This document shows, piece after piece, positions 1-12,000 of a DNA stretch of 64,000 nucleotides; position 1 is the first letter of the stretch, and each line of letters opens with the position of its first letter. The translations under genes were made by a program, and so were the position numbers. The stretch is from Pomacea canaliculata (Eukaryota; Mollusca; Gastropoda; Architaenioglossa; Ampullariidae). Below the pieces are notes generated by a model. That model made no database searches and was not told the DNA's origin. It saw only the letters and a list, made by a program, of their open reading frames with translations. The stretch spans positions 9,789,543 to 9,853,542 of the forward strand of contig NC_037598.1 of assembly GCF_003073045.1 (NCBI RefSeq). Direction: 5' to 3'.

Positions 1-329
1 TATTATTAATTTAAACTAGCACTGTACCTATATCCTGTACTGGTTAAAAGCGAGATACTTAAAAGGTGCGGTGGCCAACAGTTTACATAAAAGAGGCTGT
101 AAATACATTTCATGGAAAACAGAATAAAGAACAGAGAAAAGTGTATTACTTCGAAAATATGAAACATAAAATATGAGAGAAAAGGAAGAGACAAGGGAAA
201 AGGATGTATAGATAGTAAATATGTACTAAGGGAAATATTCGTAGGAGAGAAAGTTACATTGTGTGTGTGTGTGAGAGAGAGAAAGAGCTTAGTGTGAATC
301 ATCCAGACTGTGTACTACAGTTCTGTTCT
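1..329. other. Unassigned flank, AT-rich with short GT and GA tracts
   Basis: I see no gene here. The stretch is AT-rich, with a short GT run followed by a GA-rich run near 258-285. Open frames on the minus strand are low-complexity (Ser, Leu, His) translations of these tracts and have no coding character. Confidence 0.5.
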
Positions 330-1620
330 GCTTCGTGAAAAAGTGGGCGAGTGGTTTTCCTGCGACTAAGGGAGTCCGTCAAGGATGCACTTTGTCTCCG
401 GTGTTGGCGAACAGCGCAACAAACATCACAGATGAGTAGGAGAAACCTAAACTCAACTTAGATCCACGGACGAGACAAAAATGACAGTTGGTCCCTTCCA
501 GTGAGGTGAAGGGACATCCCTCTCTCCAATACGCTGCACAAACACATCTTGTTCATTGGAGAGAGACCGTGAAAAATAAGTAAACTCCGTTTTGCTGATG
601 ACATCCATCTGACAGAAGACAGCAGTGATGAGCTGCAGGCTTTCAAAAATAAGACTCGCCACCAGTTCCAACTCATGAGGGATGCCATCAGCACGGACAA
701 GAGAAAATAATGGCCAGCACTTTCAGACAGGGTTCCATCTGAATGGTCTGCAACTTGAGGTGTAGAGTTTCAAGTACCTGGTACCATCGTCGTTCCTTTC
801 CTCGCTAATTCCTTCTCCTAGGACCTAGGTAATTCCTTCTCCCAGGTAATTCATCTCCGTGGTAATTCCGTCTCCCAGGTAATTCCTGACTAGGCAAGGA
901 ATTAATCCGATTCCCCAATCTTTTCCACTCAAGTTTCGCTACAATCTCTCTGCTTCGAAGACTGACGGGGGGATAACCAAACTCAGTATTTTCGCCATCT
1001 ACAGGGGTTCAATGAACCTTTTGCTCGCTTATGCACGCTTTTCTTAAAACGTCCTCACTTCCACGCCTTCCATCTAGTACGCGGGTAAAGGCGAGAATCT
1101 CTGCCTCCCAGCAGACAGAGGCGTCGACCCTCCCGATCCTAATCCAATATGTCCCTAGTCTTATCCTTCTCGCTGTGACCTTGTTGACCAAAATGGACAG
1201 GAAGATTTAGGCATTCGAAATAAAATGCTCCCAGAGATTACTCCGAATTTCCTACAAGTAACAGAAAAGGACTTTGTTCGTCGTCTGCTCACCTGTCTGA
1301 TCGGTTTCCAGGAATCTCTGCTCGCCGTCAAGAGGAGAAAACTAGTTTTGTTTGGGTATGTCACTCGGCATGACACTCTACCCATGACAGTCCTCCATAG
1401 ATTTATGGAGGGAGGATGTCGAAGGGACAAACATAAAAAGTGGGGGTTGAATAACATCAAGGAGGGGACAGTTGCGAGACCTACTGAATGGGGCGCAGAA
1501 CAGGTCAGACTGGCTCGCCTTGCTGCTCCTCATCATGTCCCAACGGCGACTGATCACCGTCAACAAACAGCGAAACAGAGAGAAGGAAATCATTTGATGT
1601 CTACCGATATGAGTGTGCTC
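330..1620 (+). mobile_element. Degenerate non-LTR retrotransposon (LINE) reverse-transcriptase remnant
   Basis: Conceptual translation in shifting frames gives recognisable LINE reverse-transcriptase pieces. GVRQGCTLSP is encoded at 371-400. The catalytic-type FADDI is at 591-605. FKYL is at 769-780. AFEIKCSQRLLRISYK is at 1211-1258, followed in another frame by the C-terminal VKRRKL.LFGYVTRHD-type block and a basic NNIKE segment up to about 1600. Stops and frameshifts break every block, so the copy is dead. Between 781 and about 1195 the expected LINE sequence is missing and is replaced by a minisatellite plus unrelated sequence. The family resembles the jockey/CR1/RTE-like endonuclease-RT elements common in invertebrates; the exact clade cannot be set by eye. 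Confidence 0.85.
797..896 (+). repeat. Degenerate minisatellite, unit about 17 bp
   Basis: Five imperfect copies of a unit reading approximately TAATTCCTTCTCCCAGG lie head to tail, with an extra ACCTAGG between copies one and two. The array sits inside the gap of the LINE remnant, so it expanded in or was inserted into that element. Confidence 0.8.
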
Positions 1621-2289
1621 GTGTGACTTCACGTAACCCTGAACCCATCTTTGTTTACGAGGAAAAGATCCTCTATAAATAAACATTTATTATATTATTA
1701 AGTCATGTAACTGAACGCATTAAAAAATTCTAAAGTTTCCCAGCGCTAAAACAAGGTGGAAAATATAATTAGGATAATGAGAGGTACGTTTGCATCGTTT
1801 CCCAGCATGCTTCATTCGTCTTTCTCAGTCTCCTATCCACAGCACAAGCGTCTCTTTTTTCTTGCTATTCGAGGCAAAGATTTTATAGAATGTTAACTGC
1901 AGTGCACAAGAATGAGCAGTCTAGAGGATTTCTTAATATTTTGTCACTCCTGATTCATATATCTGATTAAATTAGCATTTGCTCTAGCAAGAATAAATTC
2001 GAAGTATGTCAACTTATCGTCGTGACTTTTCTGACACACTGACCGAGATGGCGGGGAATCTAGGTCACAGTCGATTTTCCCCCTCGCACCCGATCGCTGG
2101 CCGTGACCAAAGAGCGCATTTGCTTGCATATCTCAGACATAACACCCAAAGCTTTTTATCATCCCGAATTGAAGTCTTCTGATTGAGAATAACGTGTTGG
2201 GAAATGTAAGCAGAGCAGCTTGTAGTGAGTACAGCAGGTGGGTTACGAATTATTTTTTCCCCCCAGCTTTCCCGCGGAATGATGTCATT
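1621..2289. other. Intergenic region upstream of RYBP
   Basis: No coding exon is visible. The last part becomes less AT-rich towards the RYBP start. A GATGGCGG motif (YY1-like core) occurs at 2047-2054. Short open frames in this stretch lack homology that I recognise. Confidence 0.5.
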
Positions 2290-2433
2290 TTCAGGTCAGA
2301 CGAGGTCACTACTTGCGATTGGCTCTACCAGGGCCACGTGACAAAACTATCCGCCATCTTGTCGGATCTTCTGTCGCCGTTGTGTGGTGTAAAGTGGGTG
2401 AAAATTGACCGAGGACAGCTAGAATAGTCCTCC
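2290..2433 (+). promoter_or_regulatory. RYBP proximal promoter / 5' UTR with clustered factor motifs
   Basis: Directly upstream of the RYBP start codon there is a perfect AGGTCA direct repeat with a 4-bp spacer (2293-2308), a reverse CCAAT box (ATTGG, 2318-2322), a palindromic CACGTG E-box (2335-2340) and a consensus YY1-type CCGCCATCTTG (2351-2361). No TATA box is obvious. This pattern fits a TATA-less housekeeping promoter. The transcription start is not known, so some of these motifs may lie in the 5' UTR. Confidence 0.6.
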
Positions 2434-2459
2434 ATGGAGGAAAAACGAAGTTCTGGAAG
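2434..2459 (+). CDS. RYBP: RYBP coding exon 1
   Basis: ATG followed by seven codons and two bases of an Arg codon (MEEKRSSG-R). The donor is GTAACT at 2460. The intron to exon 2 is only 176 bp. This exon is too short to stand out as an open frame; it is supported by phase and by the basic N-terminus shared with human RYBP. Confidence 0.85.
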
Positions 2460-5104
2460 GTAACTCCAGCTCGCTTGGTTGTAATAAATACGCATAAAGA
2501 AGTTGATTTGCTGCTTTTATGTCTATGCTGTGCCATATATGGCTGTGCATGTGACCTCGATCTCTTGAACAAAGTAAAACATTTTTGCGTGTGCTTTTCT
2601 GAGTATTTTGTATTTCGTTTACATTATTTGCTAAGGTCCAAACGGCAGCCTAAGGTACTGGACGAAGGCTTTTGGGACTGTTCCGTATGTACCTACAAAA
2701 ACTCGCCAGAAGCTTACAAATGCGAGATGTGTGATGTGCGAAAAGGAACATCAACAAGGTGAGCCTCGTAGTGATGTTGGCACAGATGCCCCAGTAAGCG
2801 TTGCAAAGGAATTCGTAGAAAGCTCTCACTGGCAGCACAAAATAGGAGCCAGTCACAGATATATACATTCTAAATAAACTTCAATTATTTTGCCTCAATA
2901 CACTGGTCCTTCTTGCAGTGTGCACCAGAATTTTAGAAATATGGACAGTTTTTGTTCTTCGCAGCTTACAGAAATATTTCCTTTTTTTTTTCTTTTATAT
3001 TTCAGAGACATTTAAATAAAAAAAATATTTTTGTAACTTAAAAGAACACATATTTTGAAATTCAGTAGCCTAAGCCATTAGCATGTTGCACATTTATGAG
3101 TGTGACTTCCCTAATGCATGTAATGTGAAAGTTACTGGAATCAGCAATTTTTTTAAGAGTAAAAGTAATGTAATTGAAAAATTAGTGGTAAATATAACAA
3201 TATGGGAATGATAATAAGTAAAGACCTACATTTATTGTGGAAGTTTGATCAGGACTGGACTGTCAAGATTTTAACTTAAAGTTTCTTACTGTGGGACAGA
3301 GCTTCTTAAATGCCTTTGTTAAATATTGACTATTTTGCATTCAGGTATTACATCCTTGAAATGTAATTTGTATTAAGGATGACAAAGCTGGTTGATTAGA
3401 TAGCTGTAGTGTTTATCAAGTTTGTAAAAGCCTAAATCTAATAGAACTAGTTCAAATGTTAGTTGTATTTTTATATGTTGTAAATATTGCAAGAAGGAAA
3501 GAGTCTTTAAAGTGCTACAACAGTTAAGATGAAAAGAGGGATACAAGAATTTGTTAAGTAGTTCTGCCTTTTGAAGTAGTACCTAGATAATAAAAGTGGC
3601 TTTATGGTTCTTAAAACAAACTTATTTTACAAACCATTAAATGGCAAGAGATATTTTTTTAATTGTTCCTTCTGCTTACATTACTTCTGGGCTTTGGTAG
3701 TTTTTCTCTTTCTCTCTCTCACACACATGGTTAATTGAGGGTGGAAAGGGGAACATGAGTTGAATAATGTTAAGGGTAATTTTCTCACAGAAAAAAATGA
3801 ATGCTTTTCTGGGCTCTTTACAGTTTGGAGTACTTGCCCATCTGTTAAGTAAATGTGTTTTAAATATCTGTGTTTGGTTGTTGCAGGAAGCCTAGAATCA
3901 ACCCCCAGCTTGTGGCTCAGCAGGTAGCACAGCAGTTTGCTCCTCCACCAAAGAAGGAGCGAAGTAATCATGAACGTAAAGAGAAGAAACAAAAAAATGA
4001 CGAGAAACACAAAGGGTTAGTAATTAATAATAAGCACCCGTTTGTCATTTGTATGCTTGTAGGAAGAGAATGAGATAATGTCCTTAATCTATTAGATAGC
4101 CCATCATCAGTTTCAGTTTCCATTGAATTAAAAATAAATTCTTCCTTTATAAAATACAAATACATGACATTTAGCATATCTTTCATTGGCTTACCTCAGC
4201 TTGCAATATTTCAGTTCCAGATAGCTCATGTTACAATTAATTTGCATGTAAATGTTATAGTTTTGTGTATGATCATTTAAAATTGTGAAATTGGCCTAAA
4301 AATTAAATCCAATAAATGTATGCCTCTCAGGGTATCATCATGATCTTAAAAAAATAATCTGTATGCAGCCTACATTGCAGGCTTCAGCAGGCACCACTGC
4401 TAGAACTGATATTTTAAGACCAGTCACATTTTTAAAGTTTTGGCAATGCTTTTGATGCAGCAGGAGCACTTCTGGTGTGGGTATAGTTAAAATTATATGA
4501 AGTTACAAGGCAATAATGGCTTCAACATTATACTAAGAAAGTATTGTGAGCTCCATAAAAAGCTTGACAGTTCTACCGAACTGTTATGAATTAAATGTGA
4601 ACTGAAACACATTCTTTATTAAACAAGTATCACAGTACAGTTGAAAATGAAACATCCCAAATATTAAAATATTAAATGTGCTACCAATTACTTAAGTGAA
4701 ATTATTAATTTTAGAATTTTCTATTTTTTTTTTAATGTATAATTTCACTATTTTCATATTTTTAGGAAGAGGTTCAAAGCCTTAGGTCATTCAGAGGGTT
4801 CTTTATTCTTTGTGTCACTTTAATGCATAGATCAGAAAGTGGCATCAGTGTAATAATAGGCTAAACAGTGGTCAATGTTGAATGTTGCAGGCCACCTCGA
4901 TTGAAGAATGTAGACAGAAGCAAGGCATCTCACATGAGCGTAACAGTGGGGAACGTAACAGTCATTGTTACAGACTACCAGCCCAAGACAGATGTTCGTT
5001 CATCAGACAGTCACATTTCCTCTGATGCATCAGATACTAATTCTTCCACAGCACCCCATGACCTTAACTTAGACTCACCAGCTGCTGATGCCAGTACCAA
5101 CTGA
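2434..5104 (+). CDS. RYBP: RING1 and YY1-binding protein (RYBP/YAF2), Polycomb PRC1 subunit; 4 exons
   Basis: RYBP is a nuclear adaptor of non-canonical PRC1: it binds RING1B, ubiquitinated H2A and YY1. Joining 2434-2459, 2636-2758, 3887-4015 and 4891-5104 gives 492 nt, 163 aa. All junctions are GT/AG and every intron splits a codon after its second base, so the phases agree. Residues 18-50 form a RanBP2/NZF zinc finger, with DEGFWDC at the front and C24, C27, C38 and C41 in CxxC-x10-CxxC spacing. [17 protein letters not shown] follows, then a Lys-rich linker. The C-terminal block RLKNVDRS and [12 protein letters not shown] is the conserved RING1B/YY1-binding region. Human RYBP is 228 aa; the shorter length comes from a reduced linker and Ser tail. 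The start is the first ATG of the short exon 1, which joins smoothly to the SKRQ segment resembling human PKRQ. RYBP and YAF2 are vertebrate duplicates, so this is their single pre-duplication type. Confidence 0.96.
2636..2758 (+). CDS. RYBP: RYBP coding exon 2 (zinc finger)
   Basis: Acceptor GCTAAG at 2635, donor GTGAGC at 2759. It encodes the complete four-cysteine NZF/RanBP2-type zinc finger. The Thr-Tyr (TY) dipeptide after the second cysteine is the usual ubiquitin-contact position (TF in many NZF domains). The exon ends at the conserved KGTSTR motif. Confidence 0.95.
3887..4015 (+). CDS. RYBP: RYBP coding exon 3
   Basis: Acceptor TTGCAG at 3886, donor GTTAGT at 4016. It encodes [17 protein letters not shown], nearly identical to vertebrate RYBP, and then a Pro/Lys/Glu-rich basic linker. 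Confidence 0.95.
4891..5104 (+). CDS. RYBP: RYBP coding exon 4 (C-terminal RING1B/YY1-binding region) with stop
   Basis: Acceptor TTGCAG at 4890. It encodes [10 protein letters not shown], a short variable stretch, then [12 protein letters not shown], then a Ser/Asp-rich tail ending in TGA at 5102-5104. The Ser/Asp tail parallels the Ser-rich tail of human RYBP. Confidence 0.95.
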
Positions 5105-8046
5105 GCACTACTTCCTACACTCAGAATGCATCACAAGCAAAACCAAGCGTCTGCGGGATGTTAGCATGCCAGCCAACACTCTTCGTTTTGTCATTCATTA
5201 AATAGGAATGGATGCCATGCATATCTGATTGATCAGAATGACTCCTACAGCTGAAAGCATTCTCCCATGAATGACTTTCTTGTGCCTGTTCTGGTTGATG
5301 GGTTGCTTGTAAGTGCGCAAACATGTTCACGAAACTGTGACAGCAAACAGATTTTTGAAAACTCCTGGTGTAGAATGGCAAATGTTCAAGGACCAATTAT
5401 CAAAGAAAATGTTGCTACAGCTTCTAGCGTTTGATAAAGTGCTGGATTTAAGACACCACAAGGAAAGAAACAGCAGATGGAAAAAGTTGTTCAGTGCTGC
5501 TAATTGGATGACTATACTGGTATTCTCAATCAGTGATCCTGTGGAATATCCAACCTGAATGCCTGAAAAAAAAGACTTTGTTTCATGGGCTGTTGGACAA
5601 TATTAATCGAGCAAAGCAGACAAGTGTGGTGGTGGCACCAGGTGAATTTTCAGAGTGAGTGAAGCAGTGATATTTTTAGTACACTTCACAGCTCCATCTT
5701 TGTGTAGGATAATAATGATATGGAGAGGGGTTTTAAAACACTCTTTTAATATGTTGTATGTTTGCACATACATGCACTTGCTTGAAGGTAATCAGATTAA
5801 TGAATGCATGCATGTGCTCACACACACTCACACAAACAAACAGGTAGTCTGTTACATCATTTGATGCATTTCCTTACAGCACTGTCACTAATATAAAGAC
5901 TCAAACATGCTTAGATCTCGTTATTATAATTAAAAGTAATTGTATTCCTTTCTTTCTCTGGTACTTTTTCAAATAATCTTCTACCAAACATTGGCTGCCC
6001 TTTTCCAAATGATGTAAATAAAAACAGAGATGTTGAAATTTATTATGGACTACCTTCCCATTCAAGACTTTTTTAAGACCATCTTTCACCAGATGCAGTT
6101 TTTTTTTAAAAGAATGAGTACAGTACTACAATCCCATACATGTGGGATCAAAAAGGCTTCATCATTGATCTTCTACAGTAAACTGGCCCATGCCAGTGGT
6201 GCTTTTAATAGAAAACTTTAACAAAGAAAGTTATCACCCAGAGAAGATGTGTCTGGTTAATTTTGACTAGATAGCATCACATGTTTTCATGAATAGAAGT
6301 TGGTAATAGATTTAATTGTCTCAGCCTATCAGAATTTAAGACTAAAGCTTGTATTTGAGGACTAGAACTTTAAAAAAATATTGCTGCCATCATTTCTATT
6401 TCTGAAAACAAACATTTAAGACTGGAAATCCAGATTCCAGGTAAATGTTTTAAATGTTCAGTGTATTTTCTACTCTTTCAGTCCTTGAATAGATTTTCTA
6501 TTTTTACATATTAACTGCATTTTCTGCTTGTACAGTTAGAACACATTTAATAATGATTAAGAGGGGTATGTTGAAACTGATTGCTTGTCTCAAAATGACA
6601 TTATCTTTAGCAATATGTTACAGACCCTAGTGGGTATTGCTGATTATAAAATTGATAAACTTGTCATTATAAAAATATGCCAAAAGCACTTCCAGTTGAC
6701 ACTGTTTTCAGCTCCAGAGTTTGCTAGTCAGGTGTTGTCTGGTGAGTGTACAGGGAAGTAACTTGCAGCATCATTATGTGTCGAAAAAAAAAATTAGTGG
6801 TTAAATCTCAGGGCATATAGGGGAATGATTAGTTTTAAAATCTGAGCTGGTGGCTTACAGTTAGTATTATACACAGTACACCGGAAATGTAGATAAGTTA
6901 TTGGCATAAAAAAGTGAATGCATTTCAAGGAGAAAGGTTATTTTTACTGTATCAGAACAGATAATTGGGGTGGGGGTTGGGGGGCTGTGTGGGTGTGTAC
7001 ATGAATAGCTAGTGTAAAGGTTCCAAAAGTATACATATGTAGGAAAATCCTTTTGAATGCATGAGAAGATAGATTACATGAATGTAACGAAAGCAGGTGG
7101 TGCCTGTGTGAGAGAGTGGCCTCAAAGCCATGGGTGGAGGAAGAGGTGAGCTGGATGTCAATTTAAGTTGTTGGCTAAAAATGTGCGGTGAAATCCCAGG
7201 CAGATGACTAGCTAGATGTGTTTATAATTGTAGGCCGAGTAATAAGTTTATAATGGACATTTGTTCAGATTGTTTATACTTAAACCATAATTTATATTGT
7301 CAATGTTATTTCCTATATCATACGTAGAGACATTTTGTCCTGTTACCTAGCTTCATACTGTCATGGCTTGGCAGTTTCTTCGTGCAAGGAGCAGTTGTGT
7401 TTGTTTTGATGACTCTAGCTGTGTCTGAAACTACTGTTCGGCCAGAATCAAAGCAAAAGTTATAGAAGCATTATTAGTACAGACGAAGCAAGTGTCTCAT
7501 TGGAAGTGGTAGTCAAAGTGATAGCCTGAGGTCTTTATTCTTTACCCGATTCTTTTATATACGTGTCCACCATGACATTTTCTACAAAAGCCCGAAAAGC
7601 AGAGCAGTTGTGTTGGCTACTAGAGAATGGGGATGATGTCTTAACTGTTTTAAAGGATGTCTCATTTGACAAGAAGGATTCAGTCAAACACTAAAGCAAG
7701 CGCAATAATCGTTGTACTGTTTAAATGTGATAGTGCTTTTCGTCTGTTTTAGGCAGACAAATCTCTTATTCTTAAATGAAATAAAAAATGAATGAAATGA
7801 TAATTCTGGATAAGTTAGCATTATAATTAATGAATGTTCACACATGTAGCTATAGAATGGTATCTGCTGTGCTCTGTAATACTCATGCCTTAAGAATTTT
7901 ATTTATAAAATATTTTGTTTTTCAAATAAGCATATTACTTAACCATCTGTCACCTTTTGGGATAATTAGATTTCATTTAGCAGCACTGCCGTAATTAATT
8001 TTATTTTGTGTCATCTGCAAGCAACAGTCCACCTTTATTAAATAAA
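5105..8046 (+). other. RYBP: Probable RYBP 3' UTR with several candidate poly(A) signals
   Basis: After the RYBP stop there is AT-rich, CpG-poor unique sequence with no coding character. AATAAA hexamers occur at 6017-6022 (directly after a Pumilio-like TGTAAATA), 7780-7785 and 8041-8046. Vertebrate RYBP also has a long 3' UTR. Which signal is used cannot be told from sequence. The LINE remnant that starts near 8195 gives a natural distal limit, although another AATAAA lies at 10944-10949. Confidence 0.5.
6967..6993 (+). promoter_or_regulatory. Potential G-quadruplex in the RYBP 3' region
   Basis: On the RYBP sense strand four G-runs of 4, 5, 6 and 3 lie within 27 nt, with loops of 1, 2 and 6 nt. 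This fits the intramolecular quadruplex rule and could form in the mRNA if the distal poly(A) sites are used. Confidence 0.6.
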
Positions 8047-8194
8047 TTGTAGTGGCTGATGTTTTTCAGTCATTGCAGTTACCTCTAGACAAAAATGATA
8101 ATTAAAAAAAATTGGTGTTGATACTACTAGTATGATCTTAATTTGATACGTTACAATATTCTTTAATATATGACAAACTGCTACTTGTCCAAAG

Positions 8195-9055
8195 AAATTT
8201 CTGAGTCATCCTTCTCTCCCTCAGTCTCTGTCTACAAACAACTCAACTATTCCTTTCTCCACCTCTGTCCACAGCTTGGGTGTCATTCTTGATCAGAGTT
8301 TACTTTTCATCAGCATACTTCTCATGTCTGCAGAAATGCTTACCTTGATGTTCGTAGGATCAGTACCATTCGTCATTATCTCCCCACTAATGCAACTAAA
8401 ACTCTAATCTGTGCCTTTGTGCTGTTGAGGATGGACTATTGTTATTCTCTTTTAGCTGGAATTCCCAAGTATTTTCTTGACAGATTTCAAAGGATCCAGA
8501 ATAATGCTGCTCACCTCATTTGGAAACCATCTAGATACGAACATATATTGTCTATCATTCATTCTCTTTATTGGCTGCCAGTCATGGATTTATAGGGTAC
8601 AAGCTTTCCACTTTGACTTACTCTGTTGTTTCTGGCACTGGTGCTCAGTACTTCTATGAACTCACTCCCATCTGTATGCCTACACAACCTCTTCGCACAT
8701 CTGACACCTGGCTCCTGCGAGTCCCACTAAGACAAAGACATACGGACAGAGGTCTTTCTCCTACCAAGCCTCATCAACTTAGAACAGATTACTCGTCAGC
8801 CTTCGTCACTAATTCTCTTTCCTCGTTCAAGTCTAAACTTAAGGCGCATCTTTTCTTCACTCTGACCATGAACATATGTAATGTGTCTATAATTTACTTC
8901 GGTTATAAGTAGTGCATGTTGCTGAAGTGAACATGTCTGTTACATGTGAATGTGGGTACATGGTTATTAATGATTCAGTCAATGTATGATTTATGTGAAG
9001 CACTATGAGCAAATCTTTAAAAAGGCGCTGTCAGTCCTCATTATTATTATTAAAT
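8195..9055 (+). mobile_element. 3' end of a degenerate LINE with ATT-triplet tail
   Basis: Translated across frameshifts, this segment matches the C-terminal part of a jockey/CR1-like reverse transcriptase. It contains an SLGVILDQSL-like block near 8275-8305, the sequence corresponding to CAFVL.R.DYC near 8411-8441, QRIQNNA.HLIWK near 8488-8526, and the SSFKSKLKAHLFFTL end block near 8821-8865. The 3' end carries AAAGGCGCTGTCAGTCC followed by an ATT microsatellite (about 9040-9053), the typical tail of such elements. Several stops and frame changes show it is inactive. The 5' end is truncated. Confidence 0.88.
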
Positions 9056-12000
9056 CATGAAGGTCCCCAATTAATTAAGAAATTAGATTTGGTGACGTGA
9101 CTTCTGTTTGTAAAATTAATGGTTTTCATCAAGCCTATGCCTTTTGTGTGACTGCATTCTTGTGCAGGAAGTTTTACTCTCTGCTGGGAAGGGGTCGTGA
9201 CAATTAAGATTTCTTAGCTGAGGGTTGTTGCCCAGTCACAGTGTTTGGAACCAGCTGTTTCTCCAGCCATTGGGTCTGAGCTGCCTTTTTGAATGTTACT
9301 GGGTGATACGACCTTAGAAGCTTAACCCCACCTACCACTTCAGATTCCATCCGTAGCTCCAGCTTGCTTATTGACCAGTCCTACTGGAGTTAGCAAAAAT
9401 TACATTTTATTTGACTGCAGTACACTGAATACTGCTACTTTGGATTTTAATACCTGTTTTCTTTGAAACTATAGCAGTAGTTTATGAGAACCCAGAGAGG
9501 GAGGGGAAAAGTATTTGGGGTGTGGGGGTGTGAGTGAGCACATGATTTTCTTTATCATTTTGTAAATATACCGTTTTCTCCATTTAAAAAAAGGATTTTT
9601 GGGGTATTGCAGATTAAATCTAGTAAGCTCTATTATTACGAGTAGGAATGGCTATTTCATAAACATTTCACTTGTAAATGTTGCATATTTCAGCATAGAA
9701 CTTTGAAAAGAGGCTTAGCATTGATGATTAACAGTGCAGTTCAGCAATGCCAGAAATAGTCTGAATGGTCCTCATGTAGGTTTATCTTGAATTGTATTAC
9801 AATTTGCAAGAGATTGAGGAAAGATGGAACTATTGAATGTATGGATTTATAAACATTTTTTTTACTGAAGTGTGTGCAGAAAGCAATTTTCCAGATCTCT
9901 TGTGTTTTCACATTTAGAACATATTCACCTGTCTTATGTTGATAGTCATCAGCATCATACCTGTAAAGGGTTAACACCATTTTTATGCTTCAGTGATACC
10001 AAGTATCATACCACCCGGCCAGTATGTTATGTACATTTTTTTTTTGAAGAGGTGTGTGCGCGCGCATGTTAGAGAGATATTTGGGAACAATATTGAGTGC
10101 ATGTCTTTGAACTGTACTTCATAAATTCTTTCATATGTTATATTCTACCTGTTGTTTCTCTCATTTACACATACCACTTTGTTTACTTTCTCATTTCATA
10201 CCCTAGTGAGGTGGGCCAGAGCTGAATGACTGAATGTATGAAATTGATTTTTGTATACACAGAGAGCCAGAAACTAGTGCTGAGTACTTGGAATTTGGCT
10301 ACATGGTGATATGTTAGTAGTTTTACCTTCTGTTTAAGAATGGGCTGGCTCAGAGAGGTGGAATGCAAGATAACATGACAATATTATGGGGGAAAGGGGG
10401 ACATGTTCTTGACTTGCTGTTTTCAGTCTGGTATAAAATGTGACATCTCCTGTAAACATGTTAAAGCTTCTAAAATATTTGTGATACATTCGTGATTCTG
10501 GAAAACATTACAGTTGCCTCACTTTGTAAAACTTTGTCACAAGTTTTTTCACACTGCTAGCTTCAGTAGTCTTTATGTAAACTTTCTCAAAAGGGTTGTG
10601 AACTTTTACTATCCCTCTTTCCCAGTTTCACAAAATTGTTATGGCTAAAACATTGTGACTGATGAGTTCCAGATGTATGATTTTATATGTATGTTTTAAG
10701 AAATACAACATGGATGCAAGAAAGGTATTTCAATACCGGTTAAGGTTTTCATTTTTAACTTTCTGTCCCACCTCCCATCCCCTGGCTTTATGTTCAGATT
10801 TCTGAAGACATTGTCGTTCTGAGGTGAATGGTCTTTTAATATGGGTGTCAACTCTGCCACAATTATGAATGTACAGTGACAGGTGTGAGTGCTCTGAGAG
10901 AATAAATCAGAATGCAATTTGGTATTCTGCAGTTTATAACTGAAATAAAAACATTTTGAAGGAAAATGCCCATTTTTTGGGGGAGGTCACATTAATCGGT
11001 TAAGTGTATGAGTTCTAGAAGTCGTGTACGTGTATGTGAGTATGTGAGAGAGAATGTCTAAAATCTTGACTATCCAAAAGTACCAATACCACATTGGACT
11101 GGCGTACCGGTGCAGACAAGACTAGCAGAAGGTCCAGTTTCCACATTGCACCGACAGGCATGTATGCTCTTAATGTTTGTAACAAAATAGGCAACACTCA
11201 GGGCAAATAACAGGATGGGGTTCTGGAAATGAACCCTAACGCAATGAATCACAGGATCATCAAGCAGAGAGTTTTCTCTCTCCTCCCCACCTTTATTTCT
11301 TCTTTCCCATCTCCGCGTGTCTTTTAGCAGGGTCCACTCCTTATCCTCTTCATTGTACAAACCTACAGCAAATCTTGTTTTGAAGACGGGCATCAGATGA
11401 AGGGCTGGTCAACATCAACACTCGCTCCCAATGAATAAGTCATTATAAGTGTGCCATGTATTTAAACTTGCTGTTGGGAAAACCACACCTTGTGGAATAC
11501 CCAGCCCTGTTCGTATGATTCAAAAATAAGTTCAGTATAAAGATGGCACAAAGTCAACGATTTGAAGCGTGAAATGTATTTTTAATTTATACTGTGTCTT
11601 CACTCATTTGATCTTTGTCCCCTTTGTAACTACTGGAGGTTTAATATGACTCAGTCGTATTCTTATCTATCTTCTTTCCTCACTCCATCTCTCTTTACTG
11701 ACACCTAGCGACAGTGTGCACGATATCCAGGGGAAAAAATCGACTTTTTTCTAGAAGACTGTCAGCCACACCTGGTATACTGCATCAGGACAACAGTCAA
11801 GTGTCGGGCCCGTTCTTAGGCCAGTCGTAGCGCATTAACTTGAGAGAAGCATACCGGAATTTCGATGTGGAAAAACCAAACATCGAGGGTGCTGCTCGTT
11901 CGAATGGACGAGTAAACAGAAGACGGGGAATTCCCTCCGTGTGTTCTTTTAATCACGGACACGTCGTTTCCCTGTATGAACCAATCGCAACGCTTGATGG

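Noticed and set aside
1225..1626. 133-codon open frame that could be taken as a protein-coding gene
   Set aside because: The translation matches the C-terminal end of LINE reverse transcriptases and the adjacent blocks are in other frames, so it is a dead transposon piece.
2475..2762. Single open frame running through the RYBP zinc finger exon
   Set aside because: It reads through intron 1 and past the exon 2 donor; the spliced model gives correct phases and full homology.
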